Source of the DNA: Clostridium guangxiense
GTDB lineage: Bacteria > Bacillota > Clostridia > Clostridiales > Clostridiaceae
Direction: 5' to 3'
Length of the DNA stretch: 64,000 bases
NCBI RefSeq assembly: GCF_021043395.1
Contig: NZ_JAJNKE010000001.1
Coordinates: forward strand, 294,149-358,148
This document shows, piece after piece, positions 1 through 8,670 of the stretch. The translations under genes were made by a program, and so were the position numbers. The notes under the pieces are model-generated. The model saw only the letters and a list, made by a program, of their open reading frames with translations, was not told the origin of the DNA and searched no databases. Each line of letters starts with the position of its first letter. Position 1 is the first letter of the stretch.

Positions 1-251
1 CCATTTTCAATAATGCATGGTTCATATTTTTTTTCTTCCTTAAAGATACTATTTACTGATCTCATCGGTTCTTTTCCTATAACTGTATTATCATCTATTC
101 TAACATTATCACCAACATTGCTTCCATTGTGTATAACAACATTATTACCAATAAGACAATTCTTGCCTATTACCACATCATCTTCTATTACAGCAAAATG
201 ACCAACCTTAGTATTTCCACCTATACTGCTTTTGTCTGAAATATAATTCAT
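1..251 (-). CDS. Hexapeptide-repeat acyltransferase, N-terminal part (cut by window edge)
   Basis: The minus strand is open from an ATG at 249-251 to the window edge, giving about 83 residues that begin MNYISDKSSIGGNTKVGHFA. The I/V-G-x-N-x and V-I-x-x-x-x repeats (VVIGKNC, NVVIHNGSNVG, NVRIDDNTVIG) mark a left-handed beta-helix acyltransferase. A ribosome site AGAGGTAA lies just upstream, and a promoter at 331-359 faces the gene. The neighbour upstream is a WlbA/WbpB-like dehydrogenase, so a WbpD-type N-acetyltransferase acting on a UDP-3-amino sugar is a reasonable inference. The C-terminal half is outside the window and the substrate cannot be read from this part. Confidence 0.8.
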   Translation of the reverse strand, partial: MNYISDKSSIGGNTKVGHFAVIEDDVVIGKNCLIGNNVVIHNGSNVGDNVRIDDNTVIGKEPMRSVNSIFKEEKKYEPCIIEN

Positions 252-330
252 AAAATTACCTCTATTCACTTTTAATATTTCGTGAAAAATTACATGTATA
301 AAACTATTGTAAAATCATTTTACTTGCTAA

Positions 331-359
331 CTTATACATGCATATTATCTCTTTTTCAA
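331..359 (-). promoter_or_regulatory. Sigma-A-type promoter for the acyltransferase gene
   Basis: On the minus strand TTGAAA (354-359) and TATAAG (331-336) are separated by 17 bases. The site lies about 80 bases upstream of the acyltransferase ATG at 251. This is a consensus reading only. Confidence 0.45.
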
Positions 360-461
360 TCTATATTTTAAATATACACTCAAGTTAACTTTCCACTTAC
401 AACCTTACACATGTAATTCAACCAAAACCCATTACATATAATGCTAAAAATTCAAACTTAA

Positions 462-1547
462 TTATTTCATATCCAATGTTGAAAAATCTTCAATAGGAAA
501 TTTCACTGGCATTTTTGTAAGTGCTGATTTGTAAGCACCCAGTATAATTGACATACCCTTTTTACCCTCTTCGCCACTAACAAGAGGTTCCCTATTATTA
601 TTAATAGCATCTATCATGTCCCTAAATAAAGGTGTATGCCCAAAACCATATACTGAATCAGGATCACCAGCCTGTGCTTTTAATATATCATCTTCACTAT
701 CCTTGCCATCTTCAAATCTCCATGTTTCAATCCTATTGACAGCAAGTCCTCCTATAACAACCGTTCCTTTTTCACCAAATATACTTAGTGTTTCTTCTAA
801 ATTTTTTGGATAAACGCATGCGCTTCCTTCTATTATTCCTATAGCCTTGTTTTTAAATCTAATTAAAACTGCTCCAAAATCTTCTGCCTCTATATCTCTT
901 ATAAAATTATCACACTCAGCATATACGCTTTCGACTTCACTTCCTACCATCCATTGAAGCAAATCTATGTTGTGTATGCATTGATTCATTAATGTTCCAC
1001 CATCAAGCTTCCATGTACCTCTCCAGGGTGCTTGTTTATAGTAGTCCATATTTCTATTCCAAAGTATTCTAGCTGTTCCATTTATTATATTGCCAAATCT
1101 TCCTTCATCTAGCGCCTTTTTTAGCTGCTGAATTGGCTTATTAAACCTATTTTGATGACTTACACATAATTTTACGTTATTGCTTTTTGAAACCTTAATC
1201 ATTTCGTCTGCATCTTTTATTGAAAGAGCCATAGGCTTTTCACATATAACATTCTTCTTATTATTCATACAATATATTGCAATCTCTGGATGATATCCGC
1301 TTTCAGTTGCAATTGTAACAACATCTATATTTTCTTTATCAAGCATTTCCTTGTAGTCAGTATATACCTTTATATTTACATCCAAATCAATTTTATCTTT
1401 ATATTCTTTAGCCTTACCTTCGGCTTTTTCTTTTACTATATCACATACTGCAACAAGTTCAGCCTCATCTTTATTATTTACAAGAGCTTCCACATGCTTA
1501 TATGAAATTCTCCCGCATCCAATGATTGCAAACTTTAGTTTTTTCAT
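462..1547 (-). CDS. Gfo/Idh/MocA-family NAD-dependent sugar dehydrogenase, WlbA/WbpB-like
   Basis: The 361-residue protein has the family layout. The Rossmann motif IIGCGRIS is at residues 8-15, the EKP signature is at 103-105, and the catalytic region has QNRFN and HNID near 192-195. Residues around WRGTW and EDFGAVLIRF, and the C-terminal ETLSIFGEKGTVVIGG segment, are typical of the WlbA/WbpB group, which oxidises C3 of UDP-N-acetyl-2-amino-2-deoxyglucuronate. This fits the adjacent WbpD-like acyltransferase and the WbpA-like dehydrogenase at 7.2 kb. The exact substrate is inferred. The start ATG has AGGTGAATATTT upstream, and a promoter with a consensus -10 lies at 1593-1621. Confidence 0.85.
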   Translation of the reverse strand: MKKLKFAIIGCGRISYKHVEALVNNKDEAELVAVCDIVKEKAEGKAKEYKDKIDLDVNIKVYTDYKEMLDKENIDVVTIATESGYHPEIAIYCMNNKKNVICEKPMALSIKDADEMIKVSKSNNVKLCVSHQNRFNKPIQQLKKALDEGRFGNIINGTARILWNRNMDYYKQAPWRGTWKLDGGTLMNQCIHNIDLLQWMVGSEVESVYAECDNFIRDIEAEDFGAVLIRFKNKAIGIIEGSACVYPKNLEETLSIFGEKGTVVIGGLAVNRIETWRFEDGKDSEDDILKAQAGDPDSVYGFGHTPLFRDMIDAINNNREPLVSGEEGKKGMSIILGAYKSALTKMPVKFPIEDFSTLDMK

Positions 1548-1592
1548 AAATATTCACCTCAAAATCTAAGTATTTAAAGATATCTAATGCTT

Positions 1593-1621
1593 ATTATAAT
1601 ACAACATCATTTTTTTGTCAT
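1593..1621 (-). promoter_or_regulatory. Sigma-A-type promoter of the WlbA-like gene
   Basis: On the minus strand ATGACA (1616-1621), a 17-base spacer and TATAAT (1593-1598). The whole block closely resembles the promoter at 8638-8666 in front of the UDP-sugar dehydrogenase gene, including the TTGTAT just before each -10. Confidence 0.6.
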
Positions 1622-1738
1622 TAAAATAATATTTATTGTAACCAAATTTTATTAATTAAATTTTAAATTTCCTGTATTATGTTGTATAATTGTACATGCT
1701 TATTGTCTATTTTAATTGAATTGAAAGGAATTGAGCTT

Positions 1739-3190
1739 ATGAGAAATAAAAATAAACTATTTTTACTTTTGCTTTCAACAACATTAGTGTTTATATTAAC
1801 AGCATTCTCTGGCAAAACAAAGGTATACGCCAGAACATATTATGTTTCACCAAATGGATTTGATTGTGATTGGTCACAAGCCACTAGTGACACAGGAAAT
1901 ATAGACAATCCATTAAAAACACTAAAAAATGCAATTTACCATTATATGAAACCTGGTGATACTTTAATAATTAGAGCAGGTACATATCGTGAAAGAATCG
2001 ATATTTATGGAAATGGTTCTCCTACTGCTTGGTATACTATAAAAAATTATCCAAATGAAACAGTAACTTTATATGCTGATGGAGATGACACAGAAATGGG
2101 AAATGGATTGGTTTTCCATAATTCATCTTATTGGAATATATCAGGTTTAAACATAACAAATTATACAGGTTCTGGGGTATGGCTAAATGGAGAAGGCGGA
2201 GATAATGTAAACCATATAAATTTAAGCAATTTAAATATATATGGCATTAATGGTCCACAAACAGGCAACAATGGAACAGAAGGTATTTTTGCTGATGGGA
2301 ATGCTTCTTATTGTACAATTGAAAATTCTAAAATTCACGATATAAGTTTGCCTGCAAATAGATCTGATAGAGATCATGGAATATACATTGGTTATGGCGT
2401 AAAACATATCATAATAGATGGAAATGAAATTTATAATAATATAGGTTCTGGTATACAATTTTATGGTGAACCTAATGGTGGAAGTTATTGTACTATCTCA
2501 AACAATAAAATATATAATAATCATGCTTATGGTCTTACAATTTTCACAAACGCTCAGCATAATTTTATATATAGAAATTCTTTTTATGGTAATAAAAATT
2601 ACGATGTTAGATTAGAAGAAAATTCAAATAGCAATGTATTAAAAAATAATGTATTTGGCTCAATAAACAGTGAGTATAATGTCGTAATGATGAATAGCTC
2701 AGACAATAATACCTTTAGCAATAATTGTTATGCCAAAACTAATGGTTTAGTTATATATGCCCACAACACAAGCATGGATTTCAACACTTGGCAAAAAAAT
2801 TATTTTCAAGACTTAGGTGGAAACAAACTCACAACAATCTCTAGAACAAATGACGTATTAAACGTTCAAAATGAAGAAATATCAAAGCGATTAGAATTTA
2901 ACAATTTTAATCAAACAAACAACTTTGTTTCCTCAAACAAAACTTGGAGTATAAAATTCAACAACACTATAGATAAAAATTCTCTAAATAGTAGTACTGT
3001 ATGGATAGAAGATGCTTTAGGCAATGTATTTAATACAAACTTGCAATTATCCAATGATGAAAAAACTGTTGTAGTTTCACCTAATAACAATTATACTAGT
3101 AATGCTGTATATTGCTTATATATAAGTAATTTAAAATCTACAAACGGCAAAACTTTAACTCCTTTAAAAATGTCATTTTTAACATACTAA
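1739..3190 (+). CDS. Secreted right-handed beta-helix protein with C-terminal Ig-like (SbsA-type) domain
   Basis: I place the start at the ATG at 1739, about 483 residues, because AAAGGAATTGAG precedes it and it opens directly into a signal peptide (MRNKNKLFLLLLSTTLVFIL, cleavage near KVYA-RTYY). An upstream in-frame ATG at 1679 would overlap a possible -10 and spoil the signal peptide. The region after the signal contains repeated short turns rich in Asn/Gly (for example GIYIGYGVKHIIIDGNEIYN), typical of pectate-lyase/NosD parallel beta-helices. The last 90 or so residues resemble a bacterial Ig-like SbsA domain. It is followed after 41 bases by a glycosyltransferase gene, so it may be a polysaccharide lyase, epimerase or surface protein. 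No catalytic assignment is possible. Confidence 0.75.
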   Translation: MRNKNKLFLLLLSTTLVFILTAFSGKTKVYARTYYVSPNGFDCDWSQATSDTGNIDNPLKTLKNAIYHYMKPGDTLIIRAGTYRERIDIYGNGSPTAWYTIKNYPNETVTLYADGDDTEMGNGLVFHNSSYWNISGLNITNYTGSGVWLNGEGGDNVNHINLSNLNIYGINGPQTGNNGTEGIFADGNASYCTIENSKIHDISLPANRSDRDHGIYIGYGVKHIIIDGNEIYNNIGSGIQFYGEPNGGSYCTISNNKIYNNHAYGLTIFTNAQHNFIYRNSFYGNKNYDVRLEENSNSNVLKNNVFGSINSEYNVVMMNSSDNNTFSNNCYAKTNGLVIYAHNTSMDFNTWQKNYFQDLGGNKLTTISRTNDVLNVQNEEISKRLEFNNFNQTNNFVSSNKTWSIKFNNTIDKNSLNSSTVWIEDALGNVFNTNLQLSNDEKTVVVSPNNNYTSNAVYCLYISNLKSTNGKTLTPLKMSFLTY

Positions 3191-3231
3191 ATACATAGTT
3201 TTATATTTAAATACTTTAAGGTGGTAATCAG

Positions 3232-4296
3232 ATGAAAATATGCTATATTGCAAATTCAGCTAGTTCTCATACTGTAAAATGGGTAAATTACTTTGCATCT
3301 CTTGGAAATGATGTCCATGTAATATCTCACTCAAACGTCCCTATTAAAGGTGCAAAGGTTCATTATATAAATTATAGCTTAAAAAACTATCCTTTAATGG
3401 TACATAAGGTTCACAAGTTAATTAAAAATATAAATCCAGATATACTACACGCACATCAGGTTAATACCTGTGGTCTTTACGCTGTCTCCCTAAAGGGTTA
3501 TAAAACAATAGTATCTGCTTGGGGCTCTGACATTTTAGTTGCACCAAATAAATCATTTATTATGAAAAAAATTGTACAGTATGTAATAAAGCATTCTTAT
3601 TTTATCACATCAGATTCTCATTATATGTCTAAAGCAATAATTAAGCTTGGTGGGAATAAATCTAAAATACTTACATTCCCTATGGGAGTTGAAACTTCAT
3701 TAACTAACTACAAACATATATATAGCACAAGCAAAAGTAAAATAAATGTATTAAGTTATAGAAGGTTAGAAAAAATTTACAATATAGATATAATAATTAA
3801 AGGATTTTCTAAAATCTTAAAAAAGCACGATAATATATATCTAAATATCGCAGCTTCAGGAAGTGAATTTAATTCTCTATTGACCTTAGTAAAATCATTA
3901 AAAATAGAGAATCATGTTAAATTTTGGGGAGCTTTTAATTCTAATGATTTAGGAAACTTAATTACTGCAAATGATATTTTTATTTCAATTCCCTCATCTG
4001 ATTCCACATCTGTAAGTTTACTTGAAAGTATGTGTTGCGGTGTTTTCCCTATAGTTTCAAACTTACCTGCAAATCTAGAATGGATAGAAGACAAAAAAAA
4101 TGGTTTGGTAATAAATTCGATAAATGAGGTTGAGGTAGAAAAAGCTTTAAATTGGTGCATTGAAAATTTTTCCAAATTTCCTATAATCGCTGAAAAAAAT
4201 ATTGAACTTATACATAAAAAAGCTCTATGGAAAAACAACTCTAAAATCATATTAAATTTATATAATGATATATATTCTAAGGGGTCGTCACACTAA
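3232..4296 (+). CDS. GT4-family glycosyltransferase
   Basis: The 354-residue protein has the two-domain GT-B look. The N-terminus reads MKICYIANSASSHTVKWVNY, followed by LHAHQ near residue 80 and AWGSDIL near 105. The C-terminal nucleotide-sugar domain has a region around SIPSSDSTSVSLLESMCCG, in which the E of the usual E-x7-E motif is kept. A good site, AAGGTGGTAATC, precedes the ATG, and the gene follows the beta-helix gene closely. The last four codons (GSSH) and the stop lie in the left arm of a long palindromic element at 4281-4404. Sugar donor and acceptor are unknown. Confidence 0.85.
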   Translation: MKICYIANSASSHTVKWVNYFASLGNDVHVISHSNVPIKGAKVHYINYSLKNYPLMVHKVHKLIKNINPDILHAHQVNTCGLYAVSLKGYKTIVSAWGSDILVAPNKSFIMKKIVQYVIKHSYFITSDSHYMSKAIIKLGGNKSKILTFPMGVETSLTNYKHIYSTSKSKINVLSYRRLEKIYNIDIIIKGFSKILKKHDNIYLNIAASGSEFNSLLTLVKSLKIENHVKFWGAFNSNDLGNLITANDIFISIPSSDSTSVSLLESMCCGVFPIVSNLPANLEWIEDKKNGLVINSINEVEVEKALNWCIENFSKFPIIAEKNIELIHKKALWKNNSKIILNLYNDIYSKGSSH

Positions 4297-4404
4297 ATAT
4301 AAAAAATTACGAACTAATTAAAATGAAGGGTTTTAACTTCGCTTTGCACGTTAAAACCCTTCACTATTATGATTGCTTCGCAATTTTTTTAGTGCGACAA
4401 CCCC
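4281..4404. repeat. 124-bp nested palindromic element, probable bidirectional terminator
   Basis: Outer arms GGGGTCGTCACACT (4281-4294) and AGTGCGACAACCCC (4391-4404) pair with two mismatches. Inside these, AAAAAATTACGAA pairs with TTCGCAATTTTTT with one mismatch. The core stem GAAGGGTTTTAAC / GTTAAAACCCTTC (4325-4337 and 4350-4362) is perfect around a 12-base loop. The element lies between a plus-strand glycosyltransferase and minus-strand murJ, so it could terminate both. Its left arm supplies the end of the glycosyltransferase reading frame. The size and terminal inverted repeats also resemble a non-autonomous mobile palindrome, but no target-site duplication is obvious. Confidence 0.75.
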
Positions 4405-4411
4405 AATACGT

Positions 4412-5947
4412 TTATTTTTTTCTCTTCATATTAACTAAAAATTTAATTTCATTAACCTTAAATGAAACCATCAAAATATAATATATTGCCAAACCACAAC
4501 CTGCAGAAATGATTATTTTAAATGATAATCCAATAGTATTATCTCCTATAAAATTCAAAGCTTTATAATATGTAAAATATGTTATACCAGCCATGGCAAT
4601 TCCTGAAATAATAACTTTAAGTATAACCGATACCATTGGAAGCAACTTGACATTTTCAAGCTTATGTCTTAACTCTGCAAGCATTATTATACTTGAAATC
4701 ATAGTAGAAAAAACAACTGCTATAGCAAGACCTCTAACACCAAATTTAGGTGCAAAAACAAAAATAAATACTATATTTAAAGTTATTATAATAAAGCCAT
4801 TAATCATAGGTGTTATTGTATCTTTTGTTGAAAAAAATACTTTACCTAATATATCTATAAGTGAATACCCTATAGAACTCAAGGCTAAAATTCTTAAACA
4901 ATCTGCTGTAATAACCGCTGATTTAGCATCAAATTTTCCATGTAAAAGAAGTAATTTCACCAGTGGCATACTTAAAATCATCATTAAAAAAGCAAGTGGT
5001 ATTACAACAACAGATACTATATTCACAGACTTAACAAAGAAAGAATTAAACTCTTCTCTACTTCTGTTGGAAAATTTATCTGTAAGCATAGGATATAAAA
5101 CAGTCGTAACAGATGATATAAATACTTGATTTATAATTGTGCTTATTTTATTGGCATAATCAATTACAGATATGCTGCCCGCCGCAAAACTAGAGGCAAA
5201 TCTTCTGTCTACCATAGTGTTAATCTGAGAAGCCGCTGTGGTTATTAAAATTGGCACTGCCATTTTAAACATAAGTTTCACATGCTCATCTTTAAAATTT
5301 ATTATAAATTTTTTATACTGATAATTTTTTATAAAAGGCTGCTGAACTAACATTTGCATTATAGAGCCTATAAGCACTGATACTATAGCTGAAATTATTC
5401 CAAATTTATAAAAAACAACTATTCCAATAATAATAACAATATTAGCAGTTATACCTGTTAAGGCTGGTTGAATAAATACACCATAAGACTGCAAATATCC
5501 AGTATAAATACCGCTAATACCTAAAAATAATATTGTAGGCATCACAATTCTTGTCATTGTTACAGCTTGGGCAAAATCATTTCCCTTAAAACCTACTGCA
5601 AATAGCTTAATTAATACAGGTGAAATTAAAATTCCAACAATAGAAAGTACGATACATAATAAAGATACTATGTTTACAATATTGGTAAAAAACTCATCAG
5701 ACCTTTTTTTGTCATTTTTAATATTAGAAAATACTGGTATAAATGTTGTAACTATAGCAGCAGAAACAGCACTAAACAACACATTAGGCATTGTAGTTGC
5801 TATTTTATATATATCCGACTCCCTAGTTGCTCCAAACTTAACAGCTATAAGCAGCTCTCTTGCAAAACCAGTTATCTTGCTTAATACCAACATAACCGTA
5901 ATTATAGCACTATATTTAAAAACATTTTTTGTCTTTGAGTTAACCAT
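4412..5947 (-). CDS. murJ: MurJ/MviN-type lipid-linked oligosaccharide flippase
   Basis: The 511-residue protein is a multi-helix membrane protein of the MOP superfamily, with about 14 hydrophobic segments. The MurJ signature is near the N-terminus (KITGFARELLIAVKFG, then RESDIYKIA), and the mid-protein motif NTMVDRRFASSFAAGSIS lies near residue 240. MurJ flips lipid II; paralogues beside capsule genes flip other polyprenyl-linked glycans. Its place inside a glycan gene group favours the second role here. Its ATG directly abuts the TAA of the upstream glycosyltransferase, with GGAGGA in the end of that gene, so the two are translationally coupled. Confidence 0.88.
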   Translation of the reverse strand: MVNSKTKNVFKYSAIITVMLVLSKITGFARELLIAVKFGATRESDIYKIATTMPNVLFSAVSAAIVTTFIPVFSNIKNDKKRSDEFFTNIVNIVSLLCIVLSIVGILISPVLIKLFAVGFKGNDFAQAVTMTRIVMPTILFLGISGIYTGYLQSYGVFIQPALTGITANIVIIIGIVVFYKFGIISAIVSVLIGSIMQMLVQQPFIKNYQYKKFIINFKDEHVKLMFKMAVPILITTAASQINTMVDRRFASSFAAGSISVIDYANKISTIINQVFISSVTTVLYPMLTDKFSNRSREEFNSFFVKSVNIVSVVVIPLAFLMMILSMPLVKLLLLHGKFDAKSAVITADCLRILALSSIGYSLIDILGKVFFSTKDTITPMINGFIIITLNIVFIFVFAPKFGVRGLAIAVVFSTMISSIIMLAELRHKLENVKLLPMVSVILKVIISGIAMAGITYFTYYKALNFIGDNTIGLSFKIIISAGCGLAIYYILMVSFKVNEIKFLVNMKRKK

Positions 5948-7075
5948 TTAGTCCTCCATATATTTTCCTTCAATGCCCAAAATATTATCATAAAGCTTTA
6001 ATAACTCTTTTTTTTCATCATCCCAACTATAGTACTTTTTAACTCTTTCAATACCGTTTTTGCCAATCTCTTTCATCACCTGTTTATTTTCCATTAAATA
6101 TTTTATCTTCTTATATATTTCTTTAGGATCCTGTGGATCTACAAATTCGGCTGCATCTTGAAATTTTTCTCTCCAATATGGAAAATCTGACATCAAAATT
6201 GGCATACCGCACGCCATATATTCAAAAGCCTTTATTGGTAAACTCTTTAAATAATTCTTCACCGGATAAAGAGTGCATATACCTATATCTGCTGCTTTCA
6301 TATAAGAATACACTTCATTGAGTGGTTTAAAGCCTATGTACTTTGTATACTTCCATCCATCTGATTTTTCACATTCAGTTTTATAATCACTACTATCCCA
6401 CTTTCCTAAAAGCCAAAATTCAACTTCACCATTAAAATATGCAACTGAATCAACAATTTCCTTTATTCCTCTTATCTTCATAAGTCCACCTGCATATATT
6501 ACCACATACTTTTTCCCTTTTCTGGATACAGGAAGTGACTTTTCTATCATATTAACTATAGGATAATTTCTAAGCAAAGCTTTTTTTCTAACTTTAAACT
6601 TTTCAAGAATTTCAGGTGTAACCGATATTATTCCGTCAAAAAGTTTAGAAATACTTTTTTCAAAAAGATTAAACATGCCAGATATTATTTTTCTAAGGAA
6701 TTTAATTTTAATCCAATCTTTAGCCAATATTTGAGATGGTACATCCTCATGCACATCATAGACAACTTTCTTTCCAAAAATTTTTAAAAATATTCCTACA
6801 ATAATGAGTTCAGGATCATGAAAATGATATAAATCAGCATTAACCTTAAGTGCCTTAAAAAGAGCTTCCATAGTCTTAATAAACATTCTATACATCCTGT
6901 TATTTTTTTTACTTAATTGGATTATATTAACTTTACTGTTCACATAACTTTTATCGCTTGTAACAATAAAATATACATCGTACCCCTCATTTGCTAGAGT
7001 GACACATTCCTTTTGGAATATTCTCACGTCTGCCGATGAATGAACAGTAGATATGTGGCATATTTTATATGTCAT
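5948..7075 (-). CDS. GT4-family glycosyltransferase
   Basis: The 375-residue GT-B enzyme starts with the acceptor-domain sequence YKICHISTVHSSADVRIFQ and has DLYHFHDPELI near residue 85 and YDVHEDVPSQ near 112. The C-terminal domain has VIYAGGLMKIRGI and the donor-site region KAFEYMACGMPILMSD, which carries the conserved E. A site GGAGGTATAGAAT precedes the ATG. The gene is the first of a two-gene unit with murJ, which suggests that it adds a sugar to a lipid-linked glycan that the flippase exports. The sugar is unknown. Confidence 0.85.
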   Translation of the reverse strand: MTYKICHISTVHSSADVRIFQKECVTLANEGYDVYFIVTSDKSYVNSKVNIIQLSKKNNRMYRMFIKTMEALFKALKVNADLYHFHDPELIIVGIFLKIFGKKVVYDVHEDVPSQILAKDWIKIKFLRKIISGMFNLFEKSISKLFDGIISVTPEILEKFKVRKKALLRNYPIVNMIEKSLPVSRKGKKYVVIYAGGLMKIRGIKEIVDSVAYFNGEVEFWLLGKWDSSDYKTECEKSDGWKYTKYIGFKPLNEVYSYMKAADIGICTLYPVKNYLKSLPIKAFEYMACGMPILMSDFPYWREKFQDAAEFVDPQDPKEIYKKIKYLMENKQVMKEIGKNGIERVKKYYSWDDEKKELLKLYDNILGIEGKYMED

Positions 7076-7148
7076 ATTCTATACCTCCGGAGTATTTAAT
7101 GTTTAAATATTTATCTCAAGGTATAATCTTTTTCATAGATTACACAAA

Positions 7149-7177
7149 TTGCACAAAGTAAAATTTACCTTGTGCAA
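7149..7177 (-). terminator. Hairpin downstream of the UDP-sugar dehydrogenase
   Basis: TTGCACAAAGTAA and TTACCTTGTGCAA pair as 13 bp with one mismatch around a 3-base loop. It lies between the stop at 7200 and the next gene. The U-run on the minus strand is weak (AATTTG), so termination may be partial. Confidence 0.5.
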
Positions 7178-7199
7178 CTTAAATATTGTATACGTAAAA

Positions 7200-8516
7200 T
7201 TACAGCTTATTGATTTTATTTCTATTATTCTTAACATCCTTAGTTGCATTTCTTGTATCATATAAAAGTTTAGCTTCAGCAACCACTTTTTCATAATCAT
7301 AATCGCTGTGATCAGTAGTTATAACCACGATGTCCGCATTCCTTATTTCACTTTTCCAATCTACAGATTTATATTCTACACCGTTGTGTTTAAATGAACT
7401 TACATATGGATCATTATAAATTACTTCTGCTCCATTTTTGAGTAAGTTATCTATTACCTTAAGTGCAGGTGATTCTCTCATATCATCTATATCCTTTTTA
7501 TATGCTACTCCCATTAAAAGTACTTTTGAACCATTAAGTGCTTTTTTAGCTCCATTTAATACTTTCATTACATTTTCAACCACAAATTCAGGCATACAAT
7601 CATTAATTATTCCTGATGTTTCGATTAATTTAGTATGAAAATCATATTCTTTTGCCTTCCATTCAAGATAAAATGGATCAAGTGGTATGCAATGTCCTCC
7701 AAGACCTGGACCTGGATAAAAGGGCATAAAACCATAAGGCTTTGTTTTAGCTGCATCTATGACTTCCCAAACATCTATACCCATTTTATTACATAACATA
7801 GCCATTTCATTAGCCAAAGCTATATTTATATTTCTAAATGTATTTTCAAGTATTTTTTCCATTTCTGCCACTGCTGGAGAAGATACCTCTTTAACATCAC
7901 TTTCAAGAACACTTCTATATAACATTGCAGCAACTTCAGTACATTCAGCAGTACATCCACCAACTACCTTAGGTGTATTTTTAGTTTTAAATTGTTTATT
8001 ACCAGGGTCTACTCTTTCAGGTGAAAATGCAAGAAAGAAATCAACTCCGCATTTTAATCCGCTTTCCTCAAGTATTGGTTTACAAACCTCCTCAGTTGTT
8101 CCAGGATATGTTGTACTCTCTAAAACTACTAGCATTCCCTTGTGTAAATACTTTGCTACACTCCTTGTAGAACTTTCAACATATGATAAATCAGGTTGCT
8201 TATACAAATCAAGTGGTGTAGGAACACAAATGCAAACAGTATCAACTTCCTTTACAAAGCTAAAATCTGTAGTAGCTTTAAGTATTCCATTGTTAACCAA
8301 ATTCTTAAGCTCATTATCAATTATATCTCCAATATAGTTTTTGCCTGCATTAACCATTTCAACTTTTTGTGACTGAACATCGAAGCCAATTACCTTATAT
8401 CCAGCCTTTGCCTTTTCTACAGCGAGTGGAAGTCCAACATATCCTAACCCTACAACACCCAATTTAGCTGTTTTATTTTTAAGCTTTTCTATTAATTCAT
8501 CCTTATATTGTGACAA
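7200..8516 (-). CDS. UDP-N-acetyl-hexosamine 6-dehydrogenase, WbpA/WecC-like
   Basis: The 438-residue protein is a UDP-glucose/GDP-mannose dehydrogenase family member. The NAD motif GLGYVG is at 23-28, PTPL follows near 99, SPERVDPGN is near 165, and the catalytic Cys276 is in GPGLGGHCIPLDP. It oxidises C6 of a UDP-N-acetylhexosamine to the uronic acid, and the sequence style is closest to the WbpA/UDP-GlcNAc dehydrogenase group. Together with the WlbA-like and WbpD-like genes at the left edge, this makes a di-N-acetylated uronic acid donor likely. The start is a TTG with GGAGG eight bases upstream. Promoter at 8638-8666. Confidence 0.88.
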   Translation of the reverse strand: MSQYKDELIEKLKNKTAKLGVVGLGYVGLPLAVEKAKAGYKVIGFDVQSQKVEMVNAGKNYIGDIIDNELKNLVNNGILKATTDFSFVKEVDTVCICVPTPLDLYKQPDLSYVESSTRSVAKYLHKGMLVVLESTTYPGTTEEVCKPILEESGLKCGVDFFLAFSPERVDPGNKQFKTKNTPKVVGGCTAECTEVAAMLYRSVLESDVKEVSSPAVAEMEKILENTFRNINIALANEMAMLCNKMGIDVWEVIDAAKTKPYGFMPFYPGPGLGGHCIPLDPFYLEWKAKEYDFHTKLIETSGIINDCMPEFVVENVMKVLNGAKKALNGSKVLLMGVAYKKDIDDMRESPALKVIDNLLKNGAEVIYNDPYVSSFKHNGVEYKSVDWKSEIRNADIVVITTDHSDYDYEKVVAEAKLLYDTRNATKDVKNNRNKINKL

Positions 8517-8637
8517 TTTTTATACCTCCAAACATATTTATGCTCTTATCTAACTAGTGATAAAATACATTAATTATTAAATTTTATATTATATTAATAA
8601 CATCTTTGACTAATAACTGTACATAGAACACCATTAA

Positions 8638-8666
8638 ATTATAATACAATGTCAAATTTTTGTCAC
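8638..8666 (-). promoter_or_regulatory. Sigma-A-type promoter of the UDP-sugar dehydrogenase
   Basis: Minus strand GTGACA (8661-8666), 17 bases, TATAAT (8638-8643). It is a near copy of the promoter at 1593-1621, so two distant polysaccharide genes may share control. It also separates this gene from the gene upstream, leaving a leader of about 115 bases. Confidence 0.6.
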
Positions 8667-8670
8667 CATA

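Noticed and set aside
4593-5129. 178-codon plus-strand frame inside murJ
   Set aside because: It is a shadow of the membrane-helix codons of murJ and has no ribosome site.
7759-8337. 192-codon plus-strand frame opposite the UDP-sugar dehydrogenase
   Set aside because: The opposite strand carries a clear enzyme with all motifs; this frame has none.
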